A stretch of 19,416 nucleotides of DNA from an uncultured Collinsella sp. (lineage in GTDB: Bacteria > Actinomycetota > Coriobacteriia > Coriobacteriales > Coriobacteriaceae), in NCBI GenBank assembly GCA_902496845.1, contig CABVCJ010000039.1:1-19416 (forward strand), written 5' to 3'. Within the stretch, counting starts at the first letter, position 1. Each line of letters opens with the position of its first letter. The position numbers and the translations under genes are program-made. The notes beneath the pieces were generated by a model, which made no database searches, was not told the DNA's origin, and saw only the letters and a program-made list of their open reading frames with translations. Shown here piece after piece: positions 1 to 5,935 of the stretch.

Positions 1-3
1 CCA

Positions 4-27
4 AACAGTCCGTATTTCACCGCAACT
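4..27. repeat. 24-bp dispersed repeat unit, left copy
   Basis: This stretch ends in TTTCACCGCAACT. It matches the right arm of the inverted repeat at 2789-2812 at 23 of 24 bases, and the reverse complement of the left arm at 2746-2769 at 23 of 24. It lies 16 bp beyond the yqeC stop codon. Only one arm is visible because the window begins here; the partner arm may lie just upstream. It could be half of a bidirectional terminator or one unit of a genome-wide palindromic repeat. Confidence 0.8.
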
Positions 28-43
28 GAGGAGATGGGGCCGG

Positions 44-778
44 CTACTTGAGGCTGCTGGCGACGACGGGGCGGTCGAGAGCTGCCTCGAAGCGGTCGGC
101 CATCGTGGGGTCGCTGAGCGTGTCGACTTGGTTGAGCATGACGCGTGCGGTGCTGAGTTTCAGCGCCTGCATCTCGGCATTGAGCACCTGGGCGACGCGC
201 TCGGGCGTGGCGATGTCGGTGAGCTCGCAGCCGCAACGCTCGCAAAAGAGCTCGGGGCGGTGGACGGCTTCGTTGATGGGCTTGCTGAGTCCCGAGGCGC
301 CGACGAGCCAGATGACGTTGGCCGTGCCGGCGGGAATTACCGGCTCCCAGGCGGCATGCGCCTTGAGCGGGAGTCGCTTGCTACCGTCTGCCTCGGCCAA
401 CACATAGTCAAAGCGCTGTGCCAGCCCGCCGAGTGGCTCGGCGGGGGCGGAGAGCTTGCCTGTCTCCGGGTCCAAGACGCCTGCCTGGCAGATGCCTCCG
501 CGTGCAAGGCCCGCGCAGGCCTCGCAGGTGCAACCGGGGACATGCGAGGCGCCCGGCTTCCAAGGCGCGGCGTCCAGGCGACGATTCGACCCGTCCCATG
601 GCACGCCGGCAACGGGAAGCATATGCGTGGTGGTGCAGAGGAGCACGCGGCCGCCAGCGCGCATGAGCTCAAGACCCAGCGTTTTGAGCAACGTCGACTT
701 GCCGCCGCTGCCGATAATCGCGGTAATGCCCGGCTCGATCCTGAGCGCCGAGGCAAGATTGCCGCTAACCGTTTCCAT
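44..778 (-). CDS. yqeC: YqeC-family putative selenium-dependent hydroxylase accessory protein
   Basis: This 244-residue protein is of the YqeC family, which accompanies selenium-dependent molybdenum hydroxylases. Its exact reaction is not established; the fold is that of a P-loop NTPase. Visible features are a Walker A-like loop GSGGKST (residues 23-29), a TTTH segment after the second strand (49-52), the family motif EADGSKRLPLKA (129-140), EPVIP, and VHRPE (172-176). Unusually there are two cysteine groups: C83, C85, C88, C97 and C179, C182, C184, which could bind a metal. The gene diverges from yqeB-xdhC across a 102-bp spacer. The first ATG (776-778) gives the normal N-terminus. The family call is firm; the molecular role is inference from gene association. 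Confidence 0.88.
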   Translation of the reverse strand: METVSGNLASALRIEPGITAIIGSGGKSTLLKTLGLELMRAGGRVLLCTTTHMLPVAGVPWDGSNRRLDAAPWKPGASHVPGCTCEACAGLARGGICQAGVLDPETGKLSAPAEPLGGLAQRFDYVLAEADGSKRLPLKAHAAWEPVIPAGTANVIWLVGASGLSKPINEAVHRPELFCERCGCELTDIATPERVAQVLNAEMQALKLSTARVMLNQVDTLSDPTMADRFEAALDRPVVASSLK

Positions 779-880
779 CTGTTCACCGCCGTATAATACT
801 GTGATAATAAATAATCATCAGAGTAGCGGTCGAACCGCTTTTGCTCTGCTCAAACCGTAGCACAGGGAGGTGCCCCGGGA
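779..880. promoter_or_regulatory. Divergent yqeC / yqeB control region
   Basis: This AT-rich 102-bp spacer separates divergent yqeC and yqeB, so it must hold promoters for both. A perfect TATAAT lies at 792-797 on the plus strand, and AT-rich TATTAT elements can serve the minus strand, but no good -35 partner at 16-18 bp is visible for either. A perfect inverted repeat, AGCGGT-CGA-ACCGCT (825-839), follows and is a candidate operator or leader hairpin. A weaker TGAT...ATCA pair lies at 802-817. The yqeB ribosome binding site GGGAGGTG is at 865-872. Which regulator acts here is unknown. Confidence 0.5.
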
Positions 881-1675
881 ATGCTCGTTTATGTTCGCGG
901 CGCCGGCGATATCGCCACGGGTGTCGCCGCTCGCTTGGTGCACGCCGGCGTGTCGGTCGTTATGGCCGATATCGCGGTTCCCACGTGCATCCGCCGCACA
1001 ATCAGTTTTTGCGAGGCTATTCGTCTGGGCGAGGTCCAGGTCGAGGGCATTCGCGCTCGCTTGGCGCAGACGCCGGCAGAGGCGCTCGAGATTACCCAAG
1101 CGGGGGATGTTGCCGTCGTGGTGGACCCTCAGGCCAAGATGCTCGATGAGCTTAAACCCGCGGCTGTGGTCGACGCGATTCTGGCCAAGCGCAACCTGGG
1201 CACCACGCGCGACATGGCGCCTACCGTCATCGCCGTGGGGCCGGGCTTTACCGCGCCGGTCGATTGCGACGCCGTGGTCGAGACCATGCGCGGGCATTTT
1301 TTGGGCCGTGTCATTACCCAGGGCTCGCCCCAGCCCAACACGGGCGTGCCGGGCGTGATCGCCGGCTATGGCAAGGAGCGCGTTATCCACAGCCCCGCCG
1401 CCGGCGTGTTTCGGTCCGACCGCGCAATCGGCGACATCGTGAGCGCCGGAGACGTGATTGGCTACGCGGACGATACGCCCATGTGCACGCAGATCGATGG
1501 CTGTCTGCGCGGGCTTTTGGCGAACGGCGTGCGGGTGACTGAGGGCTTTAAATGCGCCGATGTCGATCCGCGCGGCGATGCCAGCTATATCAACTACATT
1601 TCGGACAAGGCGACGTCGGTCGGCGGCGGCGTGCTCGAGGCACTCGCTATGCTCACCGATATCTTTAGAGGATAG
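881..1675 (+). CDS. yqeB: YqeB / EF2563-family selenium-dependent molybdenum hydroxylase maturation protein
   Basis: This 264-residue protein belongs to the EF2563/YqeB family, thought to help insert or modify the selenium-containing molybdenum cofactor of purine/xanthine-type hydroxylases. The N-terminus has a Rossmann-like RGAGDIATG (6-14). Further family landmarks are the IRRTISF-CEA segment (37-46), VEG (54-56), VGPGF (119-123), RGHFLGRVI (137-145) and the NTGVPG loop (153-158). A late part with IGDIVSAGDVIG (183-194) resembles biotinyl/lipoyl-like half-barrels. The ATG at 881 follows GGGAGGTG at a good distance. xdhC starts 9 bp after the stop, so the two are almost surely co-transcribed. 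Family assignment is strong; the biochemical step is inferred. Confidence 0.88.
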   Translation: MLVYVRGAGDIATGVAARLVHAGVSVVMADIAVPTCIRRTISFCEAIRLGEVQVEGIRARLAQTPAEALEITQAGDVAVVVDPQAKMLDELKPAAVVDAILAKRNLGTTRDMAPTVIAVGPGFTAPVDCDAVVETMRGHFLGRVITQGSPQPNTGVPGVIAGYGKERVIHSPAAGVFRSDRAIGDIVSAGDVIGYADDTPMCTQIDGCLRGLLANGVRVTEGFKCADVDPRGDASYINYISDKATSVGGGVLEALAMLTDIFRG

Positions 1676-1684
1676 AAGGCGGCA

Positions 1685-2728
1685 ATGGAAAAGCTCGATG
1701 TTGTGAATGCGGCGCTTGCCGCCCTGCGTGCTGGCGAGACGTGCGAGCTCGTGGTCGTGGCCGGCACGGCGGGGTCGTCGCCGCGCGGCGTGGGCGCCTG
1801 GATGGCCGTCTTTGCCGACGGCAGCCAGGCGGGCACTATCGGCGGCGGCAAGATTGAGCTCTTTGCGCTGGATGAGGCGCGCGAACTCCTGAGCGCGGGA
1901 CAGTCGCGTCTGGTCCGCTACACCATGGGCGGCGAGAACTCCGATACCGGCATGATCTGCGGCGGAGCCATTTGCCTGTGCTATCTGCATCTGGATGCGA
2001 CCCAGGCACCGTTGTTCCAGGAAATTGCCGACGTCTTGGTCTATCGGCGCATCGGCGACTTCGTCATCGACTTTGAGCCGTTTATCGCGAGCGCGCTCGA
2101 GGGCGATGTGGCCGAGTACCATGGCGAGGCATCGCGCCATACCATTGCGGGCTGCCCCGGGCTTTCACTGGTGGAGGAGGGGAGTAACGTCACCTACACC
2201 AACGCTGCCTCTGAGATTCCCGCGGCGCACATCGAGACGCTCTGCCCCGAGGGCCTGACCTACATCTTTGGCTGCGGACACGTGGGCGCCGCGACGGCGC
2301 GCGTGCTCACGGCGGCGGGCTTTGCCGTCGTGGCCTGCGATGACCGCCCCGGCACGTTGACGCCCGAATGGGTGCCCGGTGTCTACGATCGTCGCCTGGT
2401 CGATTACAAGAACCTGAGCGAGCTGTGTCCCATCGGTCCGCGCGACTTGGTGGTCGTCGCCACGGCGGGTCACAAGTCCGATATCGACGTGGTGATTCAG
2501 GCCATGCGTGTCAAGCCTGCCTACCTGGGCTGTCTGGGTTCGCGCCGCAAGACGGCCTTTGTGCGTGCCCGCCTGGAGCAGGAAGGTTTTACGCAGGACC
2601 AGATCGACGACCTGCACCTTCCGATCGGCGTTGCCATCGAGGCCGAGGATCCCGAGGAGATCGCTATCTCCATTGCCGGCGAGATGATCAACCTGCGCCG
2701 CACCAAGCTCGTCCCCCGCAAGCGCTAA
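1685..2728 (+). CDS. xdhC: XdhC/CoxI-family molybdenum cofactor insertion/maturation protein
   Basis: This 347-residue XdhC/CoxI-family protein belongs to a family whose studied members bind and sulfurate the molybdenum cofactor and hand it to xanthine dehydrogenase-type enzymes. The N-terminal domain shows GSSPRGVGAWM (30-40), TIGGGKIE (51-58) and GMICGG (89-94), whose cysteine is conserved in the family. The C-terminal Rossmann domain starts with YIFGCGHVG (193-201), followed by CDDRPG (218-223) and LGCLGSRRK, then a C-terminal PIGVAIEAEDPEEIAISIAGE signature. It is the second gene of a pair with yqeB, 9 bp downstream. With yqeB and yqeC this implies a selenium-dependent hydroxylase encoded elsewhere. 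The gene symbol names the family; orthology to a particular XdhC is not proven. Confidence 0.88.
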   Translation: MEKLDVVNAALAALRAGETCELVVVAGTAGSSPRGVGAWMAVFADGSQAGTIGGGKIELFALDEARELLSAGQSRLVRYTMGGENSDTGMICGGAICLCYLHLDATQAPLFQEIADVLVYRRIGDFVIDFEPFIASALEGDVAEYHGEASRHTIAGCPGLSLVEEGSNVTYTNAASEIPAAHIETLCPEGLTYIFGCGHVGAATARVLTAAGFAVVACDDRPGTLTPEWVPGVYDRRLVDYKNLSELCPIGPRDLVVVATAGHKSDIDVVIQAMRVKPAYLGCLGSRRKTAFVRARLEQEGFTQDQIDDLHLPIGVAIEAEDPEEIAISIAGEMINLRRTKLVPRKR

Positions 2729-2745
2729 TCGCATCCCCACCAATA

Positions 2746-2820
2746 AGTTGCGGTGAAATACGGATTGTTTAAGCCTGTTAGGCCGCCCAACAGTCCCTAT
2801 TTCACCGCAACTGCTTTTTG
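2746..2820. terminator. Long inverted repeat with T-run, probable terminator of yqeB-xdhC
   Basis: Arms 2746-2769 and 2789-2812 are inverted copies of 24 bp. They give 22 Watson-Crick pairs, one G-U and one C-C mismatch. The 19-nt loop contains its own GCCT-GTT-AGGC hairpin (2773-2783). A T-run (2815-2819) follows, so the structure could end transcription from xdhC. The stem is longer than an ordinary terminator, and the arm sequence recurs at 4-27, so it is also a dispersed repeat. It is almost symmetric and could work in both directions. Confidence 0.75.
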
Positions 2821-2870
2821 GGATCCATTTGTGCGGGGGAGTTGTGGAGTTGTGCAGGCAGACGAGGTTT

Positions 2871-2902
2871 TTCTGGAAATACGCTCCCGATGCGCGTATA
2901 GT
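2871..2902 (+). promoter_or_regulatory. Putative promoter of the rplE-led ribosomal operon
   Basis: TATAGT at 2897-2902 is a good -10 element. The -35 region is poor: TTCTGG at 2871-2876 lies 20 bp away, and nothing better stands at 17 bp. Position supports the call, because a promoter is needed after the xdhC terminator and before rplE. The predicted start near 2908 would leave a leader of about 130 nt. Confidence 0.4.
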
Positions 2903-2919
2903 ACCGATTGTTTTGTCGG

Positions 2920-2979
2920 CTCCTGCTGCGTCGAGTCCAAACCGCAAAATGCCATGAGCGGCGCGGATGCAGCCAGGAG
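2920..2979 (+). promoter_or_regulatory. Structured 5' leader hairpin of rplE mRNA
   Basis: CTCCTGCTGCGTC (2920-2932) pairs with GATGCAGCCAGGAG (2966-2979) in 13 pairs with one bulged C and one G-U. The loop contains a nested CCGC/GCGG stem (2942-2945 with 2958-2961). A further small stem CACGA/TCGTG follows at 2981-3000. The shape is that of a ribosomal-protein autoregulatory leader, but I cannot match it to a named family. The ligand is unknown. Confidence 0.5.
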
Positions 2980-3039
2980 GCACGAGGACAACCCATCGTG
3001 GCCACGCCCCGTGCTTAAAACCCCAAGAAGGAGTGAACA

Positions 3040-3597
3040 ATGGCAGAAGAGAAGTATGTGCCGCGTCTGAAGACCAAGTACAACAACGAGGTCAAGCAGC
3101 AGCTTCAGGACAAGTTCCAGTACGAGAACGTCATGATGATCCCCAAGTTTGAGAAGATCGTCGTGAACATGGGTGTCGGCGAGGCCGCTACCGATTCCAA
3201 GGCCATCGACGGTGCCGTGCGCGACCTGCGCGCCATCACCGGCCAGCAGCCGATGATCACCCGTGCCCGCAAGTCCATCGCCACCTTCCGCCTGCGCGCT
3301 GGTATGCCGATCGGCTGCAAGGTTACCCTGCGTGGCGACCGTATGTGGGAGTTCTTCGATCGTCTGACCTCCGTCGCGATCCCCCGTATCCGCGACTTCC
3401 GCGGCATCTCCGCCAAGAGCTTCGACGGCCGTGGTAACTTCTCCATGGGCGTCACCGAGCAGCTCATCTTCCCCGAGATCGACTTCGACTCCGTCGATCA
3501 CCAGCGTGGTATGGACATCACTTTCGTGACCACCGCCAACACCGATGAGGAGGCCAAGGCCCTTCTGGACGCCTTCGGTTTCCCGTTCAAGAAATAG
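3040..3597 (+). CDS. rplE: 50S ribosomal protein L5
   Basis: This is ribosomal protein uL5, 185 residues, which binds 5S rRNA and sits in the central protuberance of the large subunit. Typical family sequences are visible: NVMMIPKFEKIVVNMGVGEA in the first third, the middle GQQPMITRARKSIATFRLR, then RIRDFRGIS and the C-terminal FVTTANTDEEAKALLDAFGFPF. It starts at ATG 3040 behind AAGGAG. The usual partners rplN and rplX are not upstream; the selenium/molybdenum cassette is there instead. It is therefore the first ribosomal gene of this transcription unit and is probably expressed from its own promoter. Confidence 0.98.
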   Translation: MAEEKYVPRLKTKYNNEVKQQLQDKFQYENVMMIPKFEKIVVNMGVGEAATDSKAIDGAVRDLRAITGQQPMITRARKSIATFRLRAGMPIGCKVTLRGDRMWEFFDRLTSVAIPRIRDFRGISAKSFDGRGNFSMGVTEQLIFPEIDFDSVDHQRGMDITFVTTANTDEEAKALLDAFGFPFKK

Positions 3598-3651
3598 GTT
3601 CACCTGCCCTATAAGCGCCGTTCCCACAAGGGGGCGGCGCTTGGGGCGAAC
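3598..3651 (+). promoter_or_regulatory. Structured RNA element in the rplE-rpsN spacer
   Basis: AAGCGCCGTTCCC (3613-3625) pairs with GGGGGCGGCGCTT (3630-3642) across an ACAA loop. That is 13 pairs with two G-U. Outside it, GCCC (3606-3609) pairs with GGGC (3644-3647), and GTTC (3598-3601) with GAAC (3648-3651). Together these form a three-part stem filling most of the 79-bp spacer. No T-run follows, so it is not a standard terminator. It could be an RNase processing site, a transcript stabiliser or an autoregulatory site. Confidence 0.65.
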
Positions 3652-3676
3652 AATACTCTATGTGAGGAGGATATAA

Positions 3677-3862
3677 GTGGCTAAGACATCGATGATCGTC
3701 AAGTGCAATCGCAAGCAGAAGTTCTCTACTCGTGAGTACACGCGCTGCCAGCGCTGCGGCCGTCCGCACTCTGTGTACCGCAAGTTCGGCCTGTGCCGTG
3801 TCTGCTTCCGCGAGCTTGCACTCAAGGGCGAGCTTCCCGGCGTTAAGAAGGCCAGCTGGTAA
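3677..3862 (+). CDS. rpsN: 30S ribosomal protein S14, zinc-binding type
   Basis: This is ribosomal protein uS14 of the short zinc-binding (type Z, C+) form, 61 residues, a component of the head of the small subunit. The zinc ribbon cysteines are C24, C27, C40 and C43, in CQRC and CRVC. The C-terminal GELPGVKKASW is the hallmark of this family. The start is GTG at 3677 behind GAGGAGG (3664-3670); the preceding in-frame bases have no better start. The gene lies between rplE and rpsH as in most bacteria. It needs zinc, unlike the rpsD product in this window. Confidence 0.98.
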   Translation: MAKTSMIVKCNRKQKFSTREYTRCQRCGRPHSVYRKFGLCRVCFRELALKGELPGVKKASW

Positions 3863-3917
3863 GTCACTACCAGCGTTTCAAGCATCAGTTTGGAACAGGG
3901 AAAACGCGCTAAAAAGG

Positions 3918-3940
3918 CTTTGCCGTTAAGGGCGGCGAAG
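3918..3940 (+). promoter_or_regulatory. Hairpin in the rpsN-rpsH spacer
   Basis: CTTTGCCG (3918-3925) pairs with CGGCGAAG (3933-3940), eight pairs including one U-G, around a 7-nt loop. It lies in the 119-bp spacer before rpsH, which is longer than most spacers in this cluster. No T-run follows. In some bacteria S8 regulates this operon by binding mRNA; whether this hairpin is such a site is not shown. Confidence 0.45.
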
Positions 3941-3981
3941 AACCAAGAGCACGTGTTCATCAAGAACGAAGGAGAATCTGT

Positions 3982-4380
3982 ATGAACCTTACAGACCCGA
4001 TCGCAGATATGCTTACGCGCATCCGTAACGCTAACTCTGTGAACAAGGCCACGGTCTCCATGCCGAGCAGCAAGAAGCTCGTCGAGATCGCTCGTGTTCT
4101 GCACGAGGAGGGCTACATCGAGGGCTACGATGTCGAGGACACCGTTCCCCAGAAGACTCTGCACATCACGCTTAAGTATGGTCCCAAGAAGGCTAAGGTC
4201 ATCAACGGCATCCGCCGCATTTCTAAGCCGGGCCTGCGTAAGTACACCGGCGTTGCCGACATGCCCCGCGTCCGCGGTGGCCTTGGTACCGCCATTATTT
4301 CCACCAGCCATGGTGTCATGACCGACCGCGATGCTCGCAAGCACAACGTCGGCGGCGAGATCATCGCTTACGTCTGGTAA
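3982..4380 (+). CDS. rpsH: 30S ribosomal protein S8
   Basis: This is ribosomal protein uS8, 132 residues, a primary 16S rRNA-binding protein of the small-subunit body and, in E. coli, the repressor of the spc operon. The N-terminus MNLTDPIADMLTRIRNAN and the C-terminal rRNA-binding stretch GLGTAIISTSHGVMTDRDAR are diagnostic, ending in GGEIIAYVW. It starts at ATG 3982 behind GAAGGAGA. A 119-bp spacer with a hairpin precedes it, and rplF follows after 33 bp. Confidence 0.98.
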   Translation: MNLTDPIADMLTRIRNANSVNKATVSMPSSKKLVEIARVLHEEGYIEGYDVEDTVPQKTLHITLKYGPKKAKVINGIRRISKPGLRKYTGVADMPRVRGGLGTAIISTSHGVMTDRDARKHNVGGEIIAYVW

Positions 4381-4413
4381 TTCGCTCGGTAGGTAGAAGG
4401 AAAGGAGATCACC

Positions 4414-4950
4414 GTGTCTCGTATCGGTAATAAGCCTGTCCAGATTCCCGCCGGAGTCGAAGTGGCAGTCAACGGCAACAACGTTGTCGTCAAGGGCCCC
4501 AAGGGCCAGCTCGAGCTCGATGTCTTTGAGAAGCTCGCTATCAACGTCGAGGACAACGTCCTCACCGTTTCCCGTCCCGACGACGAGCGTGAGACCCGTG
4601 CCCGCCACGGCCTCACCCGCGCCCTCATCCACAACATGGTTGTTGGCGTTTCCGAGGGCTTCGAGAAGAAGCTCGAGCTCGCCGGCGTCGGTTACCGCGT
4701 GCAGCAGAAGGGCAAGAACCTCGAGTTCTCCCTGGGCTTCTCGCACCCCGTGATCGTCGAGGCTCCCGAGGGCATCACCTTCGAGGTTCCCGACAACACC
4801 CACGTGAACGTCAAGGGTATCAACAAGCAGCAGGTCGGTCAGATCGCCGCTGAGATCCGCGGCCATCGTCCTCCCGAGCCTTACAAGGGCAAGGGTATCC
4901 ACTACGTTGGCGAGCACATCCGCCGCAAGCTGGGTAAGGCCGCCAAGTAG
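4414..4950 (+). CDS. rplF: 50S ribosomal protein L6
   Basis: This is ribosomal protein uL6, 178 residues, near the factor-binding site of the large subunit. The family start SRIGNKPVQIPAGV is visible. Two similar alpha/beta repeats follow, the second carrying GINKQQVGQIAAEIR. The C-terminal PPEPYKGKGIHYVGEHIRRK matches the family signature. Translation begins with GTG at 4414 behind AAGGAGAT (4402-4409). It is part of the rpsH-rplF-rplR block, and a hairpin separates it from rplR. Confidence 0.98.
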   Translation: MSRIGNKPVQIPAGVEVAVNGNNVVVKGPKGQLELDVFEKLAINVEDNVLTVSRPDDERETRARHGLTRALIHNMVVGVSEGFEKKLELAGVGYRVQQKGKNLEFSLGFSHPVIVEAPEGITFEVPDNTHVNVKGINKQQVGQIAAEIRGHRPPEPYKGKGIHYVGEHIRRKLGKAAK

Positions 4951-4975
4951 TCGTAACCGACTCACTCGCATAAGA

Positions 4976-5012
4976 CCAGCACCCCGTCAGGTGCTGGCAA
5001 GATCAACCTTTT
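4976..5012 (+). promoter_or_regulatory. Intra-operon hairpin between rplF and rplR
   Basis: CCAGCACC (4976-4983) and GGTGCTGG (4990-4997) form a perfect 8-bp stem with a 6-nt loop. A T-run (about 5009-5013) follows 11 nt later, just before the rplR ribosome binding site AGGAG. The distance is too long for a strong terminator. An attenuator or a processing/stability hairpin is more likely. Confidence 0.55.
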
Positions 5013-5025
5013 TAGGAGTTTACGT

Positions 5026-5394
5026 ATGAACAAGCATAAGGCGAAGCTGGAAGGCCTCAAGCGTCGTCAGCGTCGTGTTCGCGGCAAGGTCTCGGGTACC
5101 TCCGAGCGTCCGCGTCTTCGCGTGACCCGTACTAACGCCAACATCTATGCCCAGATCATCGACGACAGCAAGGGCTCCAGCCTGACGCTCGTCTCTGCCT
5201 CGACCCTCGAGGCCGAGTTCAAGGGCACCCACACCTCGAACAAGGAGGCTGCGGAGAAGGTCGGTCAGCTCGTTGGCAAGCGCGCCATCGAGGCCGGCAT
5301 CACCAAGGTCGCCTTCGATCGCGGTGGCCGTATCTACCATGGCCGCGTCAAGGCCCTCGCCGACGGTGCTCGTGCCGCCGGTCTCGAGTTCTAG
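5026..5394 (+). CDS. rplR: 50S ribosomal protein L18
   Basis: This is ribosomal protein uL18, 122 residues, which binds 5S rRNA together with L5. A basic N-terminal tail (residues about 1-30, rich in Lys and Arg) precedes ERPRLRVTRTNANIYAQIIDD, and the C-terminal half has VAFDRGGRIYHGRVKALADGAR, a family signature. The ATG at 5026 follows AGGAG. The stop codon lies inside the rpsE ribosome binding site (CTAGGAGGT), so translation of the two genes is probably coupled. Confidence 0.98.
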   Translation: MNKHKAKLEGLKRRQRRVRGKVSGTSERPRLRVTRTNANIYAQIIDDSKGSSLTLVSASTLEAEFKGTHTSNKEAAEKVGQLVGKRAIEAGITKVAFDRGGRIYHGRVKALADGARAAGLEF

Positions 5395-5408
5395 GAGGTA
5401 TGTAGCAC

Positions 5409-5933
5409 ATGGCTCGTAATCAGAAGCAGCAGCGCGAGGCCTCCGAGTTCGAGGAGCGCGTCGTTTACATCAACCGCGTGTCGAAGACCGTCAAGGGTGG
5501 TCGTCGCATGAGCCTCGTCGCTCTCGTCGTCGTTGGCGACGGCAAGGGCAACGTCGGCGTTGGCATGGGCAAGTCCGCTGAGGTGCCCATGGCCATCTCC
5601 AAGGCGTCTCTCGATGCCAAGAAGAACATGTTCCACGTGCCGGTGACCGAGCAGGGCACCATTCCGCACGAGGTTCTCGGCCACTTTGGTGCCGGCCGCA
5701 TCATCATCAAGCCCGCTGTCGAGGGTACCGGCGTTATCGCCGGCGGCGCTGTGCGTCCCCTCTTCGAGCTTGCTGGCATCAAGAACGTCCTGTCCAAGTC
5801 CCTCGGTACCGACAACGGCCTGAACATCATCAAGGCTGCCGTCGAGGGCCTCAAGGAGCTCTCCAGCCCTGAGGACGTCGCGGCTCGCCGTGGCCTGACG
5901 GTCTCCGAGATGTTCGTCGGTAAGGAGAACTAA
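5409..5933 (+). CDS. rpsE: 30S ribosomal protein S5
   Basis: This is ribosomal protein uS5, 174 residues, in the small-subunit body, where it affects decoding fidelity. The N-terminal double-stranded-RNA-binding domain shows VVYINRVSKTVKGGRRMSL and VGDGKGNVGVGMGKS. The second half has PHEVLGHFGAGRIIIKPA and GGAVRPLFELAGIKNVLSKS. The ATG at 5409 follows AGGAGGT, which overlaps the rplR stop. rpmD begins 2 bp after the rpsE stop. Confidence 0.98.
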   Translation: MARNQKQQREASEFEERVVYINRVSKTVKGGRRMSLVALVVVGDGKGNVGVGMGKSAEVPMAISKASLDAKKNMFHVPVTEQGTIPHEVLGHFGAGRIIIKPAVEGTGVIAGGAVRPLFELAGIKNVLSKSLGTDNGLNIIKAAVEGLKELSSPEDVAARRGLTVSEMFVGKEN

Positions 5934-5935
5934 GC

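Larger units (their letters stand above)
2729..3039. other. 311-bp non-coding spacer between xdhC and rplE
   Basis: No convincing coding sequence is present. In order, the spacer holds the long inverted repeat 2746-2812 with its T-run, about 50 bp of plain sequence, a probable promoter with -10 TATAGT at 2897-2902, and a leader of roughly 130 nt with nested hairpins before the rplE ribosome binding site AAGGAG (3028-3033). I looked for the rplX reading frame expected before rplE, including degraded remains, and saw none. Confidence 0.8.

Noticed and set aside
818..2140. Long minus-strand open frame (440 codons) opposite yqeB and xdhC
   Set aside because: It lies antisense to two genes with clear family motifs, has His/Arg/Asp-rich composition typical of antisense frames in high-GC DNA, and shows no domain.
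2753..3070. Frame of 105 codons covering the spacer before rplE
   Set aside because: It begins inside the inverted repeat, overlaps rplE, has Cys/Arg-rich nonsense composition and does not resemble rplX.
3658..4971. Minus-strand frame of 437 codons opposite rpsN-rpsH-rplF
   Set aside because: It is the antisense shadow of three certain ribosomal genes, and its Leu/Val/Asp-rich sequence follows from their codon bias.
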